64,000 bases of DNA from Bryum argenteum (Eukaryota; Streptophyta; Bryopsida; Bryales; Bryaceae). Of the stretch, positions 23,180 through 35,104 are shown in pieces. The first letter of the stretch is position 1. Every line of letters begins with the position of its first letter. Where the stretch lies: positions 9,440,648 through 9,504,647 of the forward strand of contig CM073329.1 in NCBI GenBank assembly GCA_037043015.1, read 5' to 3'. The notes beneath the pieces are model-generated. The model had not been told where the DNA came from, did no database searches, and saw nothing but the letters and a program-made list of their open reading frames with translations. The translations under genes were made by a program, and so were the position numbers.

Positions 23180-26100
23180 TCTCTTTCTTTCTCGCTCGCC
23201 CTCCCTACCTCCGCTTTCCTTTCTTTTGCTTAATTTGGGCCTCCACGTTCCATAACTCCTGCCATGCGTGCAGCTTTTCATCCACGCCTCAGTGGCCCAC
23301 TCACTGTTCCCCTGTGCATCCATGGTTCCATTGATTGAATCATGATGTGTGAGATCGGTTTTCGATTTTTGAGACGATCGGTTGATTGAGAAATGCAATG
23401 TGAATTGGAGTAGGTAGTACTTTAGTTGATTTCTTGAGGCATTTCTTAGAGCAATTCTAGAATAGATTGAATCATCTTTAGTGATTGTTTGATTTGAATA
23501 CAAAAGTGATTAACTATTTAGATTCTTGGGAATGAAGAGGGGTTGGAAAACGAAGTGACCTTTGAGAAGAAAAAATAAATGTGAATTACTTTTCTAGAGA
23601 GCACTCACACAAGTAGAGGGAAATTTGGAATAAAAGTGATGATGAGGATGGTTGAGTTTGATGGAGAGACTTGAGATTGAGAATCAACTGAGTTGCAAAG
23701 GCACAGGGAAATCCGGATGAAGAGAAACTAACAAAGATGACTGAGTTTGTCAACAACTAAGTTTCAAGGCAGATAGAATAACATGGAGTAAAGACAACTA
23801 ATGGGGGCAACTAAGCTTGATGAGGATTATAAAACTTATAAGCTCAATAAGCTTGATGAGATTGAGATGGACAATAAGAAGTCAGTTGCAAAGGCGGCGA
23901 GAAAGCTAAAATCAGAGGACTTGACAAGGACGACTAAGCTTGAAGAACACAGTTGGAATTGACAATGAGGTTCGGCTTACAAAAGGAAATCAACAAGGAT
24001 GCTTGAGCTTGACGAAAACAAATTGAATGTGATTTAGACTAGGAAAGTTGACATTGACAACGACGCTTGTGTTACAAAAGTAGAGGGAATCGTAGAATAG
24101 AAGGAATTGATGAGCATGTTGGAGCTTGACAAAGATGACTGACGTGATCCCAATCTTGACAAGGAAATTTGAGATCAACAACATCAATTATATTACTAAA
24201 AAAAGAAATTCCGGAGAAAATAGAAGCTACGAGGAAGATTGAGTTTGACAAAAGAAGTGAACATGATTCTGACTATGAAGGTTGAGATTGACGACGACGA
24301 GGATGGTTAAGCTGGACGGCGGCAATTGAACTCATTTTTACGAGGAAGGTTGGCATTGACAATGACGATTGTGTTACAAAAGTATAGGAAATTTTGAAAT
24401 AGAAGGATTTGAGAAGGATGCATGAGCTTGACAAAAACGACTAAAGTAAATATTGATGAGGAAAGTTGAGATCAACAACATCAACTAAAGTACGACGGAT
24501 AAGCAATTTTGGAATAAGCAGAGGTGACAAGAAAGGCTCAATTTGACAAAAGAACTGAAGCTGAACCCGATCTTGAACCTGATCTTGAACTGAACCTGAT
24601 CATGAACCTGATCCTGACTATGAAGGTTGAGATTGACGACGAGAGTCGTTAAACTGGACGAAGACGATTGAATATCATTTGGACGAGGAAGGTTGGCATT
24701 GGCAATGACGCCTGAGTTACAAATTAAAGTATGGGAACATGATCTTGAATATAATCTTGAACCTATCCTACATGTGATCCTGCTTGTGAAGGTTGTGATT
24801 GATGAAGACGATGATGGTTAAGCTGGACAAAAAGGATTGAGTCTGGTTTTGACGAGGAAGGTGGGCATTGACAATGACAATTGAGTTACAAAAGTATAGG
24901 AACCTAAACCCGATCCTGAACCTGATGCTAAACCTGGTCCTTACTGTGAAAATTAAGATTGACGACGATGATAGTTAAGCTAGACAAAGATGATTGTATC
25001 TGGTTTTGACGAGGAAGGTTGTCATTGACAATAACGATTGAGCTGCAAAAGCATAGAAACGTGATCTTAAACATAATCCTGAATATGATACTGAACTTGA
25101 TCCTAAACCTGATCATGATTATAAAGGTTGAGATTAATAAGGAGTGGGGTGGTTAAGTTGGACAAAGACGATTGAACCTCATTCTGACAAGGAAGGTTGG
25201 CATCAACAATAATGATTGAGTTACAAATGTATAGGAACGTGATCTTGTGTCTAATTCTGAACCTGATCTTGATTATGAAAGTTGAGATCGACGTCGACGA
25301 TGATAGTTAAGCTGGACAAAGAGGATTGAATCTGGTTTTGACAAGGAAGGTTGGCATTGATAATGACAATTCTGTTACAAAAGTATAGGAACCTAAAGGT
25401 GATCCTGAAGCTGATCCTGAGCCTGGTCCTAAACCTGATCCTGACTATGAAGGTTGAAAATGATGATGAGGATGGTGGTTAAGTTGGACAAAGCCGATTG
25501 AACCCGGCTTTGACGACAAAGGTTGGCATTGATAATAACGATTGAGCTACAAAAGTATAGAAACGTGATCTTGAACATAATCCTGAACCTGACCCTAAAT
25601 GTGAAGGTTGAGATTGATGAAGAGGGTGGTTAAGGTGAAGAAAGACGATTGTACTTGATTTTGACGAGGAAGGTTGGCATTGACAATGACAATTGTGTTA
25701 CAAAAGTATAGGGAATTTTGAAATAGAAGGATTTGACAAAGATGCATGGGCTTGACAAAAACGACTAAAATAAATCTTGACTGGGAAGGTTGAGATCAAG
25801 AATATCAACTAAACTACGAAGGGAAAGGAATTTTGGAGTAAGATGAAGTGATGAGGAAGGCCTAGTTTGACAATAAGAACTAAAACCAATCATATCTGTG
25901 ACGAAGAAGGTTGACGTTGACAAAAAGAATTGAAATTGATGAGGATCTTAACAATGAAGGTTGAGATTGACAACGACGAGAGAATTAGCAAGGTAGAAGG
26001 GGATAAACTAAATTACGAAGGTAGAAGGGAATAGACTGAATTACAAAGGTAGAAGGAGATAGACTAAATTACAAAGGTAGAAGGAGATAGACTAAATTAA

Positions 26101-26455
26101 GAAGGTAGAAGGAGATAGACTAAATTACGAAGGTAGAAGGAGATAGACTAAATTACGAAGGTAGAAGGGAATAGATTGAATTACGAAGGTAGAAGGGGAT
26201 AGACGGAATACAAAGGTAGAAGGGAATAGACCGAATTACAAATGTAGAAGGGAACAGACTGAATTACGAAGGTAGAAGGGGATAGACTAAATTACAAAAG
26301 TAGAAGGGGACAGACTAAATTACGAAGGTAGAAGAGAATAAAAGGAACTAACGAGGATCAATCTTTTGTCACTTGGGATATACTCGTCACATCGTGTGAA
26401 CAAAGACGACTGAACTTGATTTCAACGAGGAATGTCCTTTTTACCCCATATGTTC
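23180..26455. repeat. Satellite locus copy 2: expanded, with roughly 165-bp higher unit
   Basis: This is homologous to 16520-18290 at both ends but almost twice as long. In the middle (24300-25640) a unit of about 155-180 bp recurs at least seven times, marked by GTTAAGCTGGACAAAGA, GAGGAAGGTTGGCATTGACA and TTACAAAAGTATAGGAAC. It is interleaved with 12-bp CCTGATCCTGAA-type microrepeats (for example 24560-24615). I see no coding potential. Confidence 0.8.
25983..26340. repeat. 28-bp satellite, about 13 copies
   Basis: Units of AATTACGAAGGTAGAAGG plus GGATAGACTA repeat about every 28 bp, with mostly single-base differences. Copy 1 of the locus has only about two such units (near 18125-18180), so this expansion is specific to copy 2 and recent. 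Confidence 0.85.
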
Positions 26456-28030
26456 CAACATGAATGATGACAGTCCACCATAAACACCCCTTGAATACTC
26501 AAGATGGATAACTGAAAACACTATAATCACTAGTTATACAAATTTTGTACGCAAAAAGGAGTATCACTCTAATGGTTCGTCTTAGTTTTGAAAGACCTAC
26601 ATGATTTACCAACGGTAATCATTACTTGCCAATATGAGAGGGGAACTTGTTAATGCCTCAAATACAACCTGAGCAAAAGTAAGTAGGACGTTGAATTTCT
26701 CACAATTTGAAAAACCGAAAGGAGATCCACTACTGAATCCAAGTAAGATTCATGACTCCCGCGAAAGTGCTCAAAACCGGAGCAATACCAACAGCGGAGC
26801 ACCACGCTTCAACACCACATAATACCTTCTTCACTCAACAACAGTAGCATGTACTCAGAACACTACATGGTAGAAAATCAAAACACCATTTCAGAAACAT
26901 CTCTAAGACCACCTTCAAAACAAATTGTAGAAGAGTCCTAAAATCCCTTAATCCACTATGACCACTACATACCACTTACTTCCCCCATGCATGAAAACTA
27001 CTTCCATTATGTTCCTCAGATTGCAAAATCTGAAATCTGAACCATTGTTGTGCCCTCTCCCTCATCACGATCTGTGACGGTAGCTGGTGAGTGTTTGTCG
27101 AAGTGATCGAGGAACTTGATTGCAGGATTATTCGATATGGAGGTTGGATTTGAAAAGTGGAAGATTCGGAAAGAGAAAGACGGAGAAGGGTGGGTGGGAC
27201 CAGTGGTGGTGGGGAGGGGAAGCATTATTCGGGGTTGTCGTGCAGGGGGAGTGCAGCTGCGGCCGTCAGTGTGGTTGATGCTACAGTGAAAGAGGCTCAG
27301 TGCCCCAGACTGCCTTGCCTGCCTGCCCGCGCTTTTATTGCCAGTTGCGAGCATGATTTGGGGATGGCTCCGTTTTGGCACACTCTCGCCATTGTTCCCA
27401 TCAGATCCCTTTCTCCGACCACGAACGACTTTCCCCCCGTTTTCAACCCTCTCTTGCAAAGAATGTTATTACATTGCATGAGTACTCACAATTGTTAAAT
27501 TTTCTCAATTTGCCATACATATGCATATTGATTTTTTATTAACAATTTTCTTTGGTAATGTATTTTGATACAATGTAAATGTAGAGTATTTTGGTTTTTC
27601 AGTCACAAAAGATGTGCACCATTGGGTGAACTTCTTTTCACCGGTGGACTTCTCCGGTGGACATCATCGCCAAACTTCTCCTACAAGTGTTTAGACTACA
27701 ACCGGTCAAGATTCTATTGCCTTTACAATGAAAGAGGCTCACATCCACCATTTGTCTCATGTAACCATGTCTTGGCCAAGCATTCTTGACCGACCGGAGG
27801 CCTTCTCCACCGTAGTGTAAACCGGCCCTTAGTTTGTTCAGATTAGTGCAAGTACTCAATGAGTTGTTGATTAGTATTACCTAGAGTTTAGTATTCTTGA
27901 CCAGAGTTACTCATCAAAACAAGTAAATAAGAACACCGGACCCTCGTGAATGAATGCTCGATCGGCCTACTCTTGATAATATGCCCACGGAACATATCAA
28001 ATTCCTCATCACACTATTTCTCAACGTTCT
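26456..28030. other. Spacer, no supported gene
   Basis: A minus-strand frame of 147 codons (27459-27016) lacks an ATG at its start, has low-complexity Ser/Pro composition and resembles nothing known. The stretch 27150-27440 is more GC-rich than its surroundings and could be a promoter or a non-coding exon. The rest is AT-rich. Confidence 0.4.
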
Positions 28031-28980
28031 TAAGATTGGTTTCATTTGGGTCATTTCTACAATTGATGTTCCTTGTCTTTAGATGTATTTAGATGCATTC
28101 CAACAACTTTGTAGTTGGAAGTTTTTTGATCTAGATAACTGGTATTGGCTTTGCAATGATGTTTCTACGATGAAAAAAGTGAAAAAATGGATGATTTTTG
28201 AAGAGCTAGATCTCCTTCATCCACTGTTAGATTTTGACTTTATTTTTTGGGATGGATTCCAATTATAGTCTATTTTTAGTGGTAGAAACCTTGACCCAAT
28301 CGAGGATATATTGAAGAAAAGGCATGGATTTGAGTGCGTGGGGTCTAGTTTTGGACTATTTTTCCTTTGTAAAATTTTTGGCAGTTTTCACGTCTACAAG
28401 GCTACTATTTGAGCCAAGATTTTTTTTTGATGAATTTTTTTGGTACAAGAGTGCCTTTGAGATGAAGATGAACAACTTTTTAGTTGCTGATTTTTTGATT
28501 GCAAATTTCATGTATCCTGTAACTTCAAAGTGGAAATGATGATATTTTGTATCCTGTTTTGCGCACTAATATGTTATGATCTCGCAATCTATGAGGTTCC
28601 ATGAGTCAAGTTTTGGTCCACATGATCTACTACAAGTCTATTACAAGTTTGTATGGTTGAGATCTGAATAGCTTATCTTTATTTTCATCTATATCACTTT
28701 TTTTTTGAAAATGAGTTTTTGGCTAAAAATCCCCAAGGACGTTTAGGGGTTAAATTGAAAATGTTGAGATTTTGTGATGTTTATTGAGTAATACTACATT
28801 ATGATCTTGCAATCAATGAAGTGTTATGACTTAAAAATTTGACCCTTATGATGTACAACAGTCCATTACAAAATTGTACAATTGAGATGTGAATAACTTA
28901 CCTTTATTTTCATTTATAACATTTTTTTTGAGTATGTGTAATTTTTTCTATAAATAAGTCAAACCATTTAGGGGTTAATT
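28030..28980 (+). repeat. Dispersed repeat, copy 1
   Basis: It is homologous to 33480-34420 (inverted) and to parts of 49700-50830. Landmarks are CAACTTTGTAGTTGGAAGTT, CATCCACTGTTAGATTT, GGGATGGATTCCAA, TTGAGATTTTGTGATGTTT and TAACTTACCTTTATTTTCAT. GTTTAGGGGTTAA-type ends occur at about 28741 and 28965. It has no coding capacity and is probably a decayed transposon. Confidence 0.7.
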
Positions 28981-29056
28981 CTTAATGATATGATTGCGAG
29001 CTATATACAAGTGAGTATAAGTTACTACTTTCTTAGTGATGAGTAGGCTCTTCTAT

Positions 29057-29059
<3 letters not shown>

Positions 29060-29118
<59 letters not shown>
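29060..29118. repeat. (TA)n microsatellite
   Basis: About 29 uninterrupted TA dinucleotides. Confidence 0.95.
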
Positions 29119-29124
<6 letters not shown>

Positions 29125-29239
29125 ACCAAAAGCTAATAAAAATATATAACAGATTCTAATATGAATGAGTACGCCCCGGCGGCATTGCCATGCTTATATG
29201 AATAATTTCTAGTACTTCAAGGGCCATAAATATTTCATA

Positions 29240-30180
29240 TCTTGGGAATCGACACAATTCAACGACTCTCTTGGTGCTCTTCTTGAAGCGGTAGATAATG
29301 ACTTATTTGTGAATGCCAAAATGGCCCAGCTCTCTTCTTTAGAAGTTGAAGGCTCTCCGCCTCTTGTGCATGTCTAAGGCAAGGTGCAGCAGAAAACAAG
29401 ACTTGGAAGTGGCGCAAAGCTACAAGAGAGGAAATTGACAATGAGTTTGTGAGGAAATTCACAACGAGTTTGTGAGGAAGTTGTATGAAGCCAAGTTCGA
29501 GGGCAAGAACCACTTTGAAAAAGCTTATGTCAATTTTTGCGAAGCACGTAAAATTGCACGGCGGCAAGGATTTTAACTAAGGCACACCACCAAGAGTCAA
29601 CTTAGCTCGAGGAATGAGTGGAGTTATTGTGACACCAATCTCGGTAGCGCTAGGACGCTTGTAAATACTCAAGGAAAACCAAGTTTTAATGAATTTACAA
29701 GTTATGTCTTTTAATGTTCGTGGCTTGAATGAAGCCAATATATGACTGCTTCAACAATATTTGAGAAATTTCTCGGGTTGAATATTTTATTTATTCACAA
29801 ACAGAAATTGCGAGGTGATTTGGCTCTAGATTGAGGAAGGAGGCCACTTCTTGTTGTTTTGAGGCAAGTGGAGGTTCTCGAAGTGTTACCAACACCAGAG
29901 GTATTGTTCCGTTTATCTCGCCAATGCTACGCAAGGTTGTTAGCTTCCAAGGCATTATTATGGATAGTAGGTTCCATTCCTTTATCCTTTCTTTTAGGAA
30001 GAGACTTGGGATCTATCAATGTTTATGCTCCAAACTCCCCTTCCCATAGAGGAGAGCTTTGGAATGCTATAAATTGGGATATATCCAAGGCATGGAGATG
30101 GTTTTTGATCCATAAGGCGTATTGCACACTTTTATGGTTAAGTGGCTGCAATAATCTCGAGACCTTCATTAGGTAGAAGA
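29240..30180 (+). mobile_element. Degenerate LINE (non-LTR) retrotransposon, ORF1-like tail and endonuclease start
   Basis: From 29701 the translation reads MSFNVRGLNEANI, then a stop, LLQQYLRNFSGLNILFIHKQ and KLRGDLAL. After a frameshift it reads LGSINVYAPNSPSHRGELWN. These are hallmarks of the plant LINE APE-type endonuclease (SWNVRGLN...LQETKL...NVYAP). The upstream block (29440-29575, KLYEAKFEGKNHFEKAYVNF) may be ORF1. Multiple stops and a missing reverse transcriptase make it a dead, 5'-biased fragment. Confidence 0.75.
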
Positions 30181-31130
30181 TTGATCAAACCAAATCCAAT
30201 GTATGTGGTAATTGGCCGATTTCCCCTAATTGGATTTTTCTTCATAAGTTTAGAGCTACAAGAGCTCCAAAGTGTAGGTGCGTATGTTGAATGCCTAGAG
30301 GCTTATTAACCCCTCCTTGCCGACAATCACTCTACGCAATGTGTGTGAAGTCAAGTCTCGTTCTTTTTGGCTCACCACTTAGTTAATTCAGAGAAATGAT
30401 AGCTTTGAAACTCAAAGGCTTTCCAAGATTACAACCAACAACCTTTGGGTTTTAGGAAGCCTTTGGGAAAATTTCTGGGAGGGCTTCATCTCATGACCCA
30501 AAGCTAAAGAGCAATTCAAATTCAAAGATGGTGAAGAGACCGCTTACAAAAACTTGATTGCCTCGGTCTCTATTTAATTATTGGCGCCCGCTCTTCTCTA
30601 GAGATGGCATGCAAGCCATATGGCTCATCACTATCTAGGAATTTTTGAAGGAGTTGATGAGTTCTTTCTTATTTGCATCTTTAAAACTACAAAAGGATTC
30701 AAGCCACAACCTATTCGAGAAGCCTATAAGGTGAAATTCTCTCGAGACTTTGCAAAGTTTAATGTGGGTCGCACAAGCCTTTTACAAAAAGTTGACATCA
30801 AGCTTGAGATCGATGCCCCCATATTTGGTAGGCTCATAAGAGTTGATGTTGTGGAAACCACAAACCACAAGACTAACTACAAGGTTAAGGATGAGCTTAC
30901 TATATTGTGGTATATTGGTTTTGGAGAATCTTTTGTTTGGCTCTAGGGAAATAATTGTTATCTCTTTGATTGTCATACCCAAAAAGGTAGGCAACTTATC
31001 AACTCTAAAAGCAAGCACTTTAGACCATAAGCTAGCAAATAGAAGTACTTTGTCCTCTAACCTTTTGCCAACTTGAAGGTGCAAGGATGTTTGTGGAAAA
31101 ATCCAAACTGTTCATGTAGTCTCTATACCA
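30181..31130. other. Transposon-derived remnants, unassigned
   Basis: A 108-codon open stretch (30620-30946, + strand) and a broken frame around 30350-30570 look coding-like but match nothing I recognise. Their position after the LINE endonuclease piece suggests retroelement leftovers. Confidence 0.4.
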
Positions 31131-31133
31131 TAA

Positions 31134-31591
31134 GTGCATCTCCAACGGCCTGGCTAAAGGACTAGCTAAATGTAGCCAGAAGTGATTGTTAAATGTAGCG
31201 CTCATTTGAATCCACACCCTTTTCTAACGGACTGGCTAAAGGACCTTGTTGAATGATCATGTTATCTTCTATATTCTAGCCATAAAGAGACGCTTAAAAA
31301 GATGAAATTAATAGTAAGATGCTAAAAATAATGAGGATAGAAAAATGCTCAAATGAGGATGAAGGGTCGCAACCATCAAGAGAGTACTTTGGGATCGAAG
31401 TACTTTCGATTCTAATACGAAGAGGTGGGTGTCGTATCGGGGTGTATCGAGTCTCAGGCGGGTCGCGAGCGTTTTTCGGTAGTCCCCAAAGGTAGGAGGT
31501 TCTTTAGCGAGTCCATCAGGAAAGAAAAAAAAGGTTTGCCTAGCAAAATGTAGCCAATCTTGTCCCTTTAGCACGTCCCTTGGGAATGCTC
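31134..31591. mobile_element. 458-bp Tourist/PIF-Harbinger-like MITE
   Basis: The left end GTGCATCTCCAACGGCC and the right end (complement GAGCATTCCCAAGGGAC) are imperfect inverted repeats, both continuing into GCTAAAGG. TAA flanks each side (31131-31133, 31592-31594), as expected for the 3-bp target duplication of PIF/Harbinger elements. Many plant MITEs of this type start GAGCATCTCCAAC. An internal copy of the end motif (CTAACGGACTGGCTAAAGGA, about 31222) suggests nesting or internal duplication. Confidence 0.7.
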
Positions 31592-31594
31592 TAA

Positions 31595-33479
31595 GGTTGA
31601 AAATGGGCCTTTATATTTCAGCATACCTCCATGTGAAATATCATGCATTTCTTCCAGTCGCATGAGGGTAAAAATTCCGTAGACATGTTTCCAACTCACC
31701 TATGAACAACAATGTCCTCAACTCACCTCACGTCAAATTTCCTTTCAAAAATGAGGTTTATTTGGCCCCTAAAACATCACTCTGCCATCCTACAACTGAT
31801 GAAAAAAAACTTTTTCCTCAACTTTGAACATTACGATCTCACAAATGGTGAGGAATCCGAGTTCAAAATTTGGTATGCATGTACATGTACAAGATAAACA
31901 CTCGATCCTACAGTTACATACTTCAAAACTTGTCAAACTTCAATAATTCACATCTTGCATCAAAAGAGGGCAGTTTTCAGGATTTTGCGGCTACTCCTCT
32001 TCGGGGGTTACTTTTCTCCATGCACAAAAATTGCTTCCACTAATAACATCCCTACAACTTTGAGCCATTATTATTATTATTATTGAGCACCTTACTATAT
32101 CTGAAGTCTGAACTGAAGCTTCCACTTGAGCTAGAACTTTCAGTTGTCAGTTATCATCTTAGAATTTCCATGTACTGTGCAGTACAAGGACAACCCTAAA
32201 GTCTCTAGTGATGTGGAGGATAACATGAATCCAAAATATCTACGTGGCTCACCCAAAACATTCATGGCACGGCCCTCCAAAACATTTAATGGACATGTGA
32301 GGCTATTGCATTAACTTCCAAGTGCTTAAAATTATTGCAATTGTTTGAATGCAATGTGGTTTTTTCTTTGGTATTTTAACCCTAAAGAGTTTTGATGCAA
32401 AATTGCCTAGATTATCAATAATTACTTTCTTCCTACTTCAAGTCTCAAAACTTCAATCTAAGATCTAACCATGGGACCTCAACTCCTAACTTTCCTTAAA
32501 ACCGGGAACAGGTTTTGGAGGTTCCTGCACGAGAAAAATTCAGCCAACTTCAACCATCATAATCTCACAAATGAGGAAGAATGAACAGTTCAAATTTGGT
32601 ATGTGAGAAGAATGTCAAGTGAACTTTGAGATCTAACGGTTGAATCTTTTAAATAATGCTTAGATTGAGATTTTTTTAGCAAGGTCAAATTCTGTGACTT
32701 TGACTGTTTTTGCAACAAGGAAGTTTAGGATTGAAGTTAGCTTGCCTTGTTTAATTTGAATCATTCATTCTTCTCCAATTGTGAGATCATAATGGTCAAA
32801 GTTGGCTGAAATTTTCTCCTCCAAAAACCCAAAAAATTATTTAAGGTTTCTTGGGGTTAAAAAATTGGACTAAAGTTGGGTAGATTTTTATTCTTGTAAT
32901 CTTGATGTATTAGAAGACAAACTTAGGTTTTGATTCATTTTTACTTCGAAGTAACTTATGGTAAAAGGTAGCTCCACTGGTAAGTTTATTAAAGTTTGAG
33001 TCTAGAATTAGATTGGTGGTAAGTACCAGCCTTTATTGCCGCCACTTTTTCTCCTATGAAGAAATTTACTTTTAAATTACATTGCTGATTTTTTTGGTAC
33101 TACATTGTAAACAGTGAAAATGACTTTGGTGGAAAAGCCTTTAAAAATTTGTAAATAATGTTAAACATGAGATTGATTGAAATGGGTGACTCAATTTCTT
33201 ACCAATTATTTGTCTTGAATATGGCCTAAATACAGTATATAAAATCATAACCCGTGTATGTTGAATTTTGTCATTTTGAATGTCAAACCGAAAGTTTGAA
33301 GAGTCATAATCTTTTAATCTAATGTTTAGTTTTGCTATTCTTTGTGGAGTTGAATTTCATAAAGTTCAACTTTTGTGATCATAATTTTATTTTGTAGTGA
33401 ATTTGTGACATGCATTCTTGTGCCCATTCTAAGATTTTATGAAAAGTCAAGTAAGCTCATCCAATCTTAAATGATTCCA
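31595..33479. other. AT-rich spacer with decayed repeats
   Basis: No gene is supported. A TTAACCCTAAAGAG near 32378 resembles the TTAACCCT ends of the TTAA element family and could be the left end of a larger, decayed element whose right end is GTTTAGGGGTTAA at about 34466-34478. That pairing is not certain. Confidence 0.4.
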
Positions 33480-34480
33480 CTTTATCTTCAACTTCTAAAT
33501 GGTTTGACTCGTTTGTACAAAAATGAACACATTCTAAAGAAAAGTGTCATAAATGAAAACAAAGGTAAGTTATTCAAATCTCAACCGTAGAGGCATGTAA
33601 TATACATATTGTACATTGTGTGGCTCAAATTTTGAGCCATGAGACCTCATAGATTGCAAGATCATATCATTTTAGTACTAAAAAAACATCACAAAATCTC
33701 GGCATTTTCACTATGAAGTGAAAATGCCAAGAATAGACTTACGGCAATGGAAAAACTCCCAACTACAAAGATGTTTTACCTTCATCTCTTTAACACCCTT
33801 GAACAAAAAAAAATTCATGAGGAGATTTTTTTGGTGCAAAAAATAGCCTTCAATGTTGAATATTACCACTAATTTCACAAAGGGAATATAGTCCAAAATT
33901 CAAGCCTTCGCACTCAAATCTAATTCGATTCTCGATTCTCTAAAGGTTTTTGCTACGTGAACCAGACTCAAACTCTAGCCCATGCCATAAAATAAAGCCA
34001 AAATCCAACATTTAATGAAAGAGATACAGCTTCTCAAGAACTCATCCATTCATTCACTTTTTTCATTGTAGAAAAATCATTGCAAATCCAATACCAAAGT
34101 TATTTGGATCAAATTAAATCTTCCAACTAGAAAGTTTTTAGCTCTCATCTTAAGATTATGATTATATATAAAAAAATTATAAAAACATCTTTTTGATTTT
34201 CCATAATTTCCTTTACATACATTGTAAAACATGCCCCATGTTTAAAAACTCAAAGAAAAGAGTTGCGTTCACTAAATTGCTTGCCATTTCCATTTATTCA
34301 TACTTTGTTGTACGGGTCTGCAATTTCCACCACACAACCTAAACTTGTTTTGGGACTCCACCCAAGTAATTTAATCCAAAACTGGCCGGGAATGAAGAAA
34401 ATACGGTTCTTCAAAGTTCCCGCCCTTCATCAACAATATCGTTTTACATTCGGCCCATTCGGCCCGTTTAGGGGTTAAAG
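33480..34480 (-). repeat. Dispersed repeat, copy 2 (inverted relative to copy 1)
   Basis: The reverse complement aligns with 28070-28980: TTTGAATAACTTACCTTTGT, CGAGTCAAACCATTTAG, GAGATTTTGTGATGTTTTT and TTTTGGACTATATTCCCTTT. With copy 1 it brackets the LINE and Harbinger debris between 29 and 33.4 kb as a long, distant inverted repeat. Confidence 0.65.
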
Positions 34481-34690
34481 GAAGGGGGAAGCTCAAATGG
34501 TTTGCAAGGTATGCAAGTTTCTCTATCCATCTAAAGGTGTTGCTTCATTGCTTGTAAGTGGAGGTGTTCTAAGGTTTGAGTGGGTTGCTAAGTTGATAAA
34601 TGTGCAAGGTAAACTACTTAAATACGACGTAGGTTTAATGACTCTGTAGACTAGCTTACTTATAAGTCCATAATTGCTTCAAAGCCCCTA
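34481..34690. other. Spacer
   Basis: No feature is recognised. Confidence 0.35.
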
Positions 34691-34697
34691 TTTCAAT

Positions 34698-34960
34698 GTA
34701 CTTAGGGTGAACGTGCATCTACGATTTGCAAGAAAGATTCATCGATGTACTTAGGGATGTACTTAGGGTGAACATTCATCTACGATTTGCAAGATGTACT
34801 TAGGGTGAACATTCATCTACGATTTGCAAGATTCATCTACGATTTGCAAGATGTACTTAGGGTGAACATTCATCTACGATTTGCAAGATTCATCTACAAT
34901 TTGCAAGATGTACTTAGGGTGAACATTCATCTACGATTTGCAAGATTCATGATGAATCTT
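34698..34960. repeat. Composite minisatellite (37-bp and 20-bp modules)
   Basis: GATGTACTTAGGGTGAACAT plus TCATCTACGATTTGCAA alternates with a shorter GATTCATCTACGATTTGCAA module, together about 57 bp, repeated about four times with an irregular start. The + strand reading DVLRVNIHLRFARFIY is a by-product. The array ends in a 23-nt near-palindrome GCAAGATTCAT-G-ATGAATCTTGC at about 34940-34963. Confidence 0.9.
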
Positions 34961-35104
34961 GCATTCCCGCTTGATCTTTACTAAACATGTATAACACTCA
35001 AATTATCAAATCGATGGCAGTGAATGTTACCATTATTACGTGTTATATGTAAATCTTCAGATTCACATCCATGATACTATTCACCTTTTTCCACTATCTA
35101 GGCT

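Noticed and set aside
27016..27459. 147-codon minus-strand frame
   Set aside because: No ATG at its start, low-complexity composition, no family likeness and no splice context.
29060..29118. TA run considered as a matrix-attachment or origin element
   Set aside because: A simple dinucleotide tract is sufficient explanation.
34787..34984. Repeat protein DVLRVNIHLRFARFIY
   Set aside because: Translation of the minisatellite with no flanking exon or start context.
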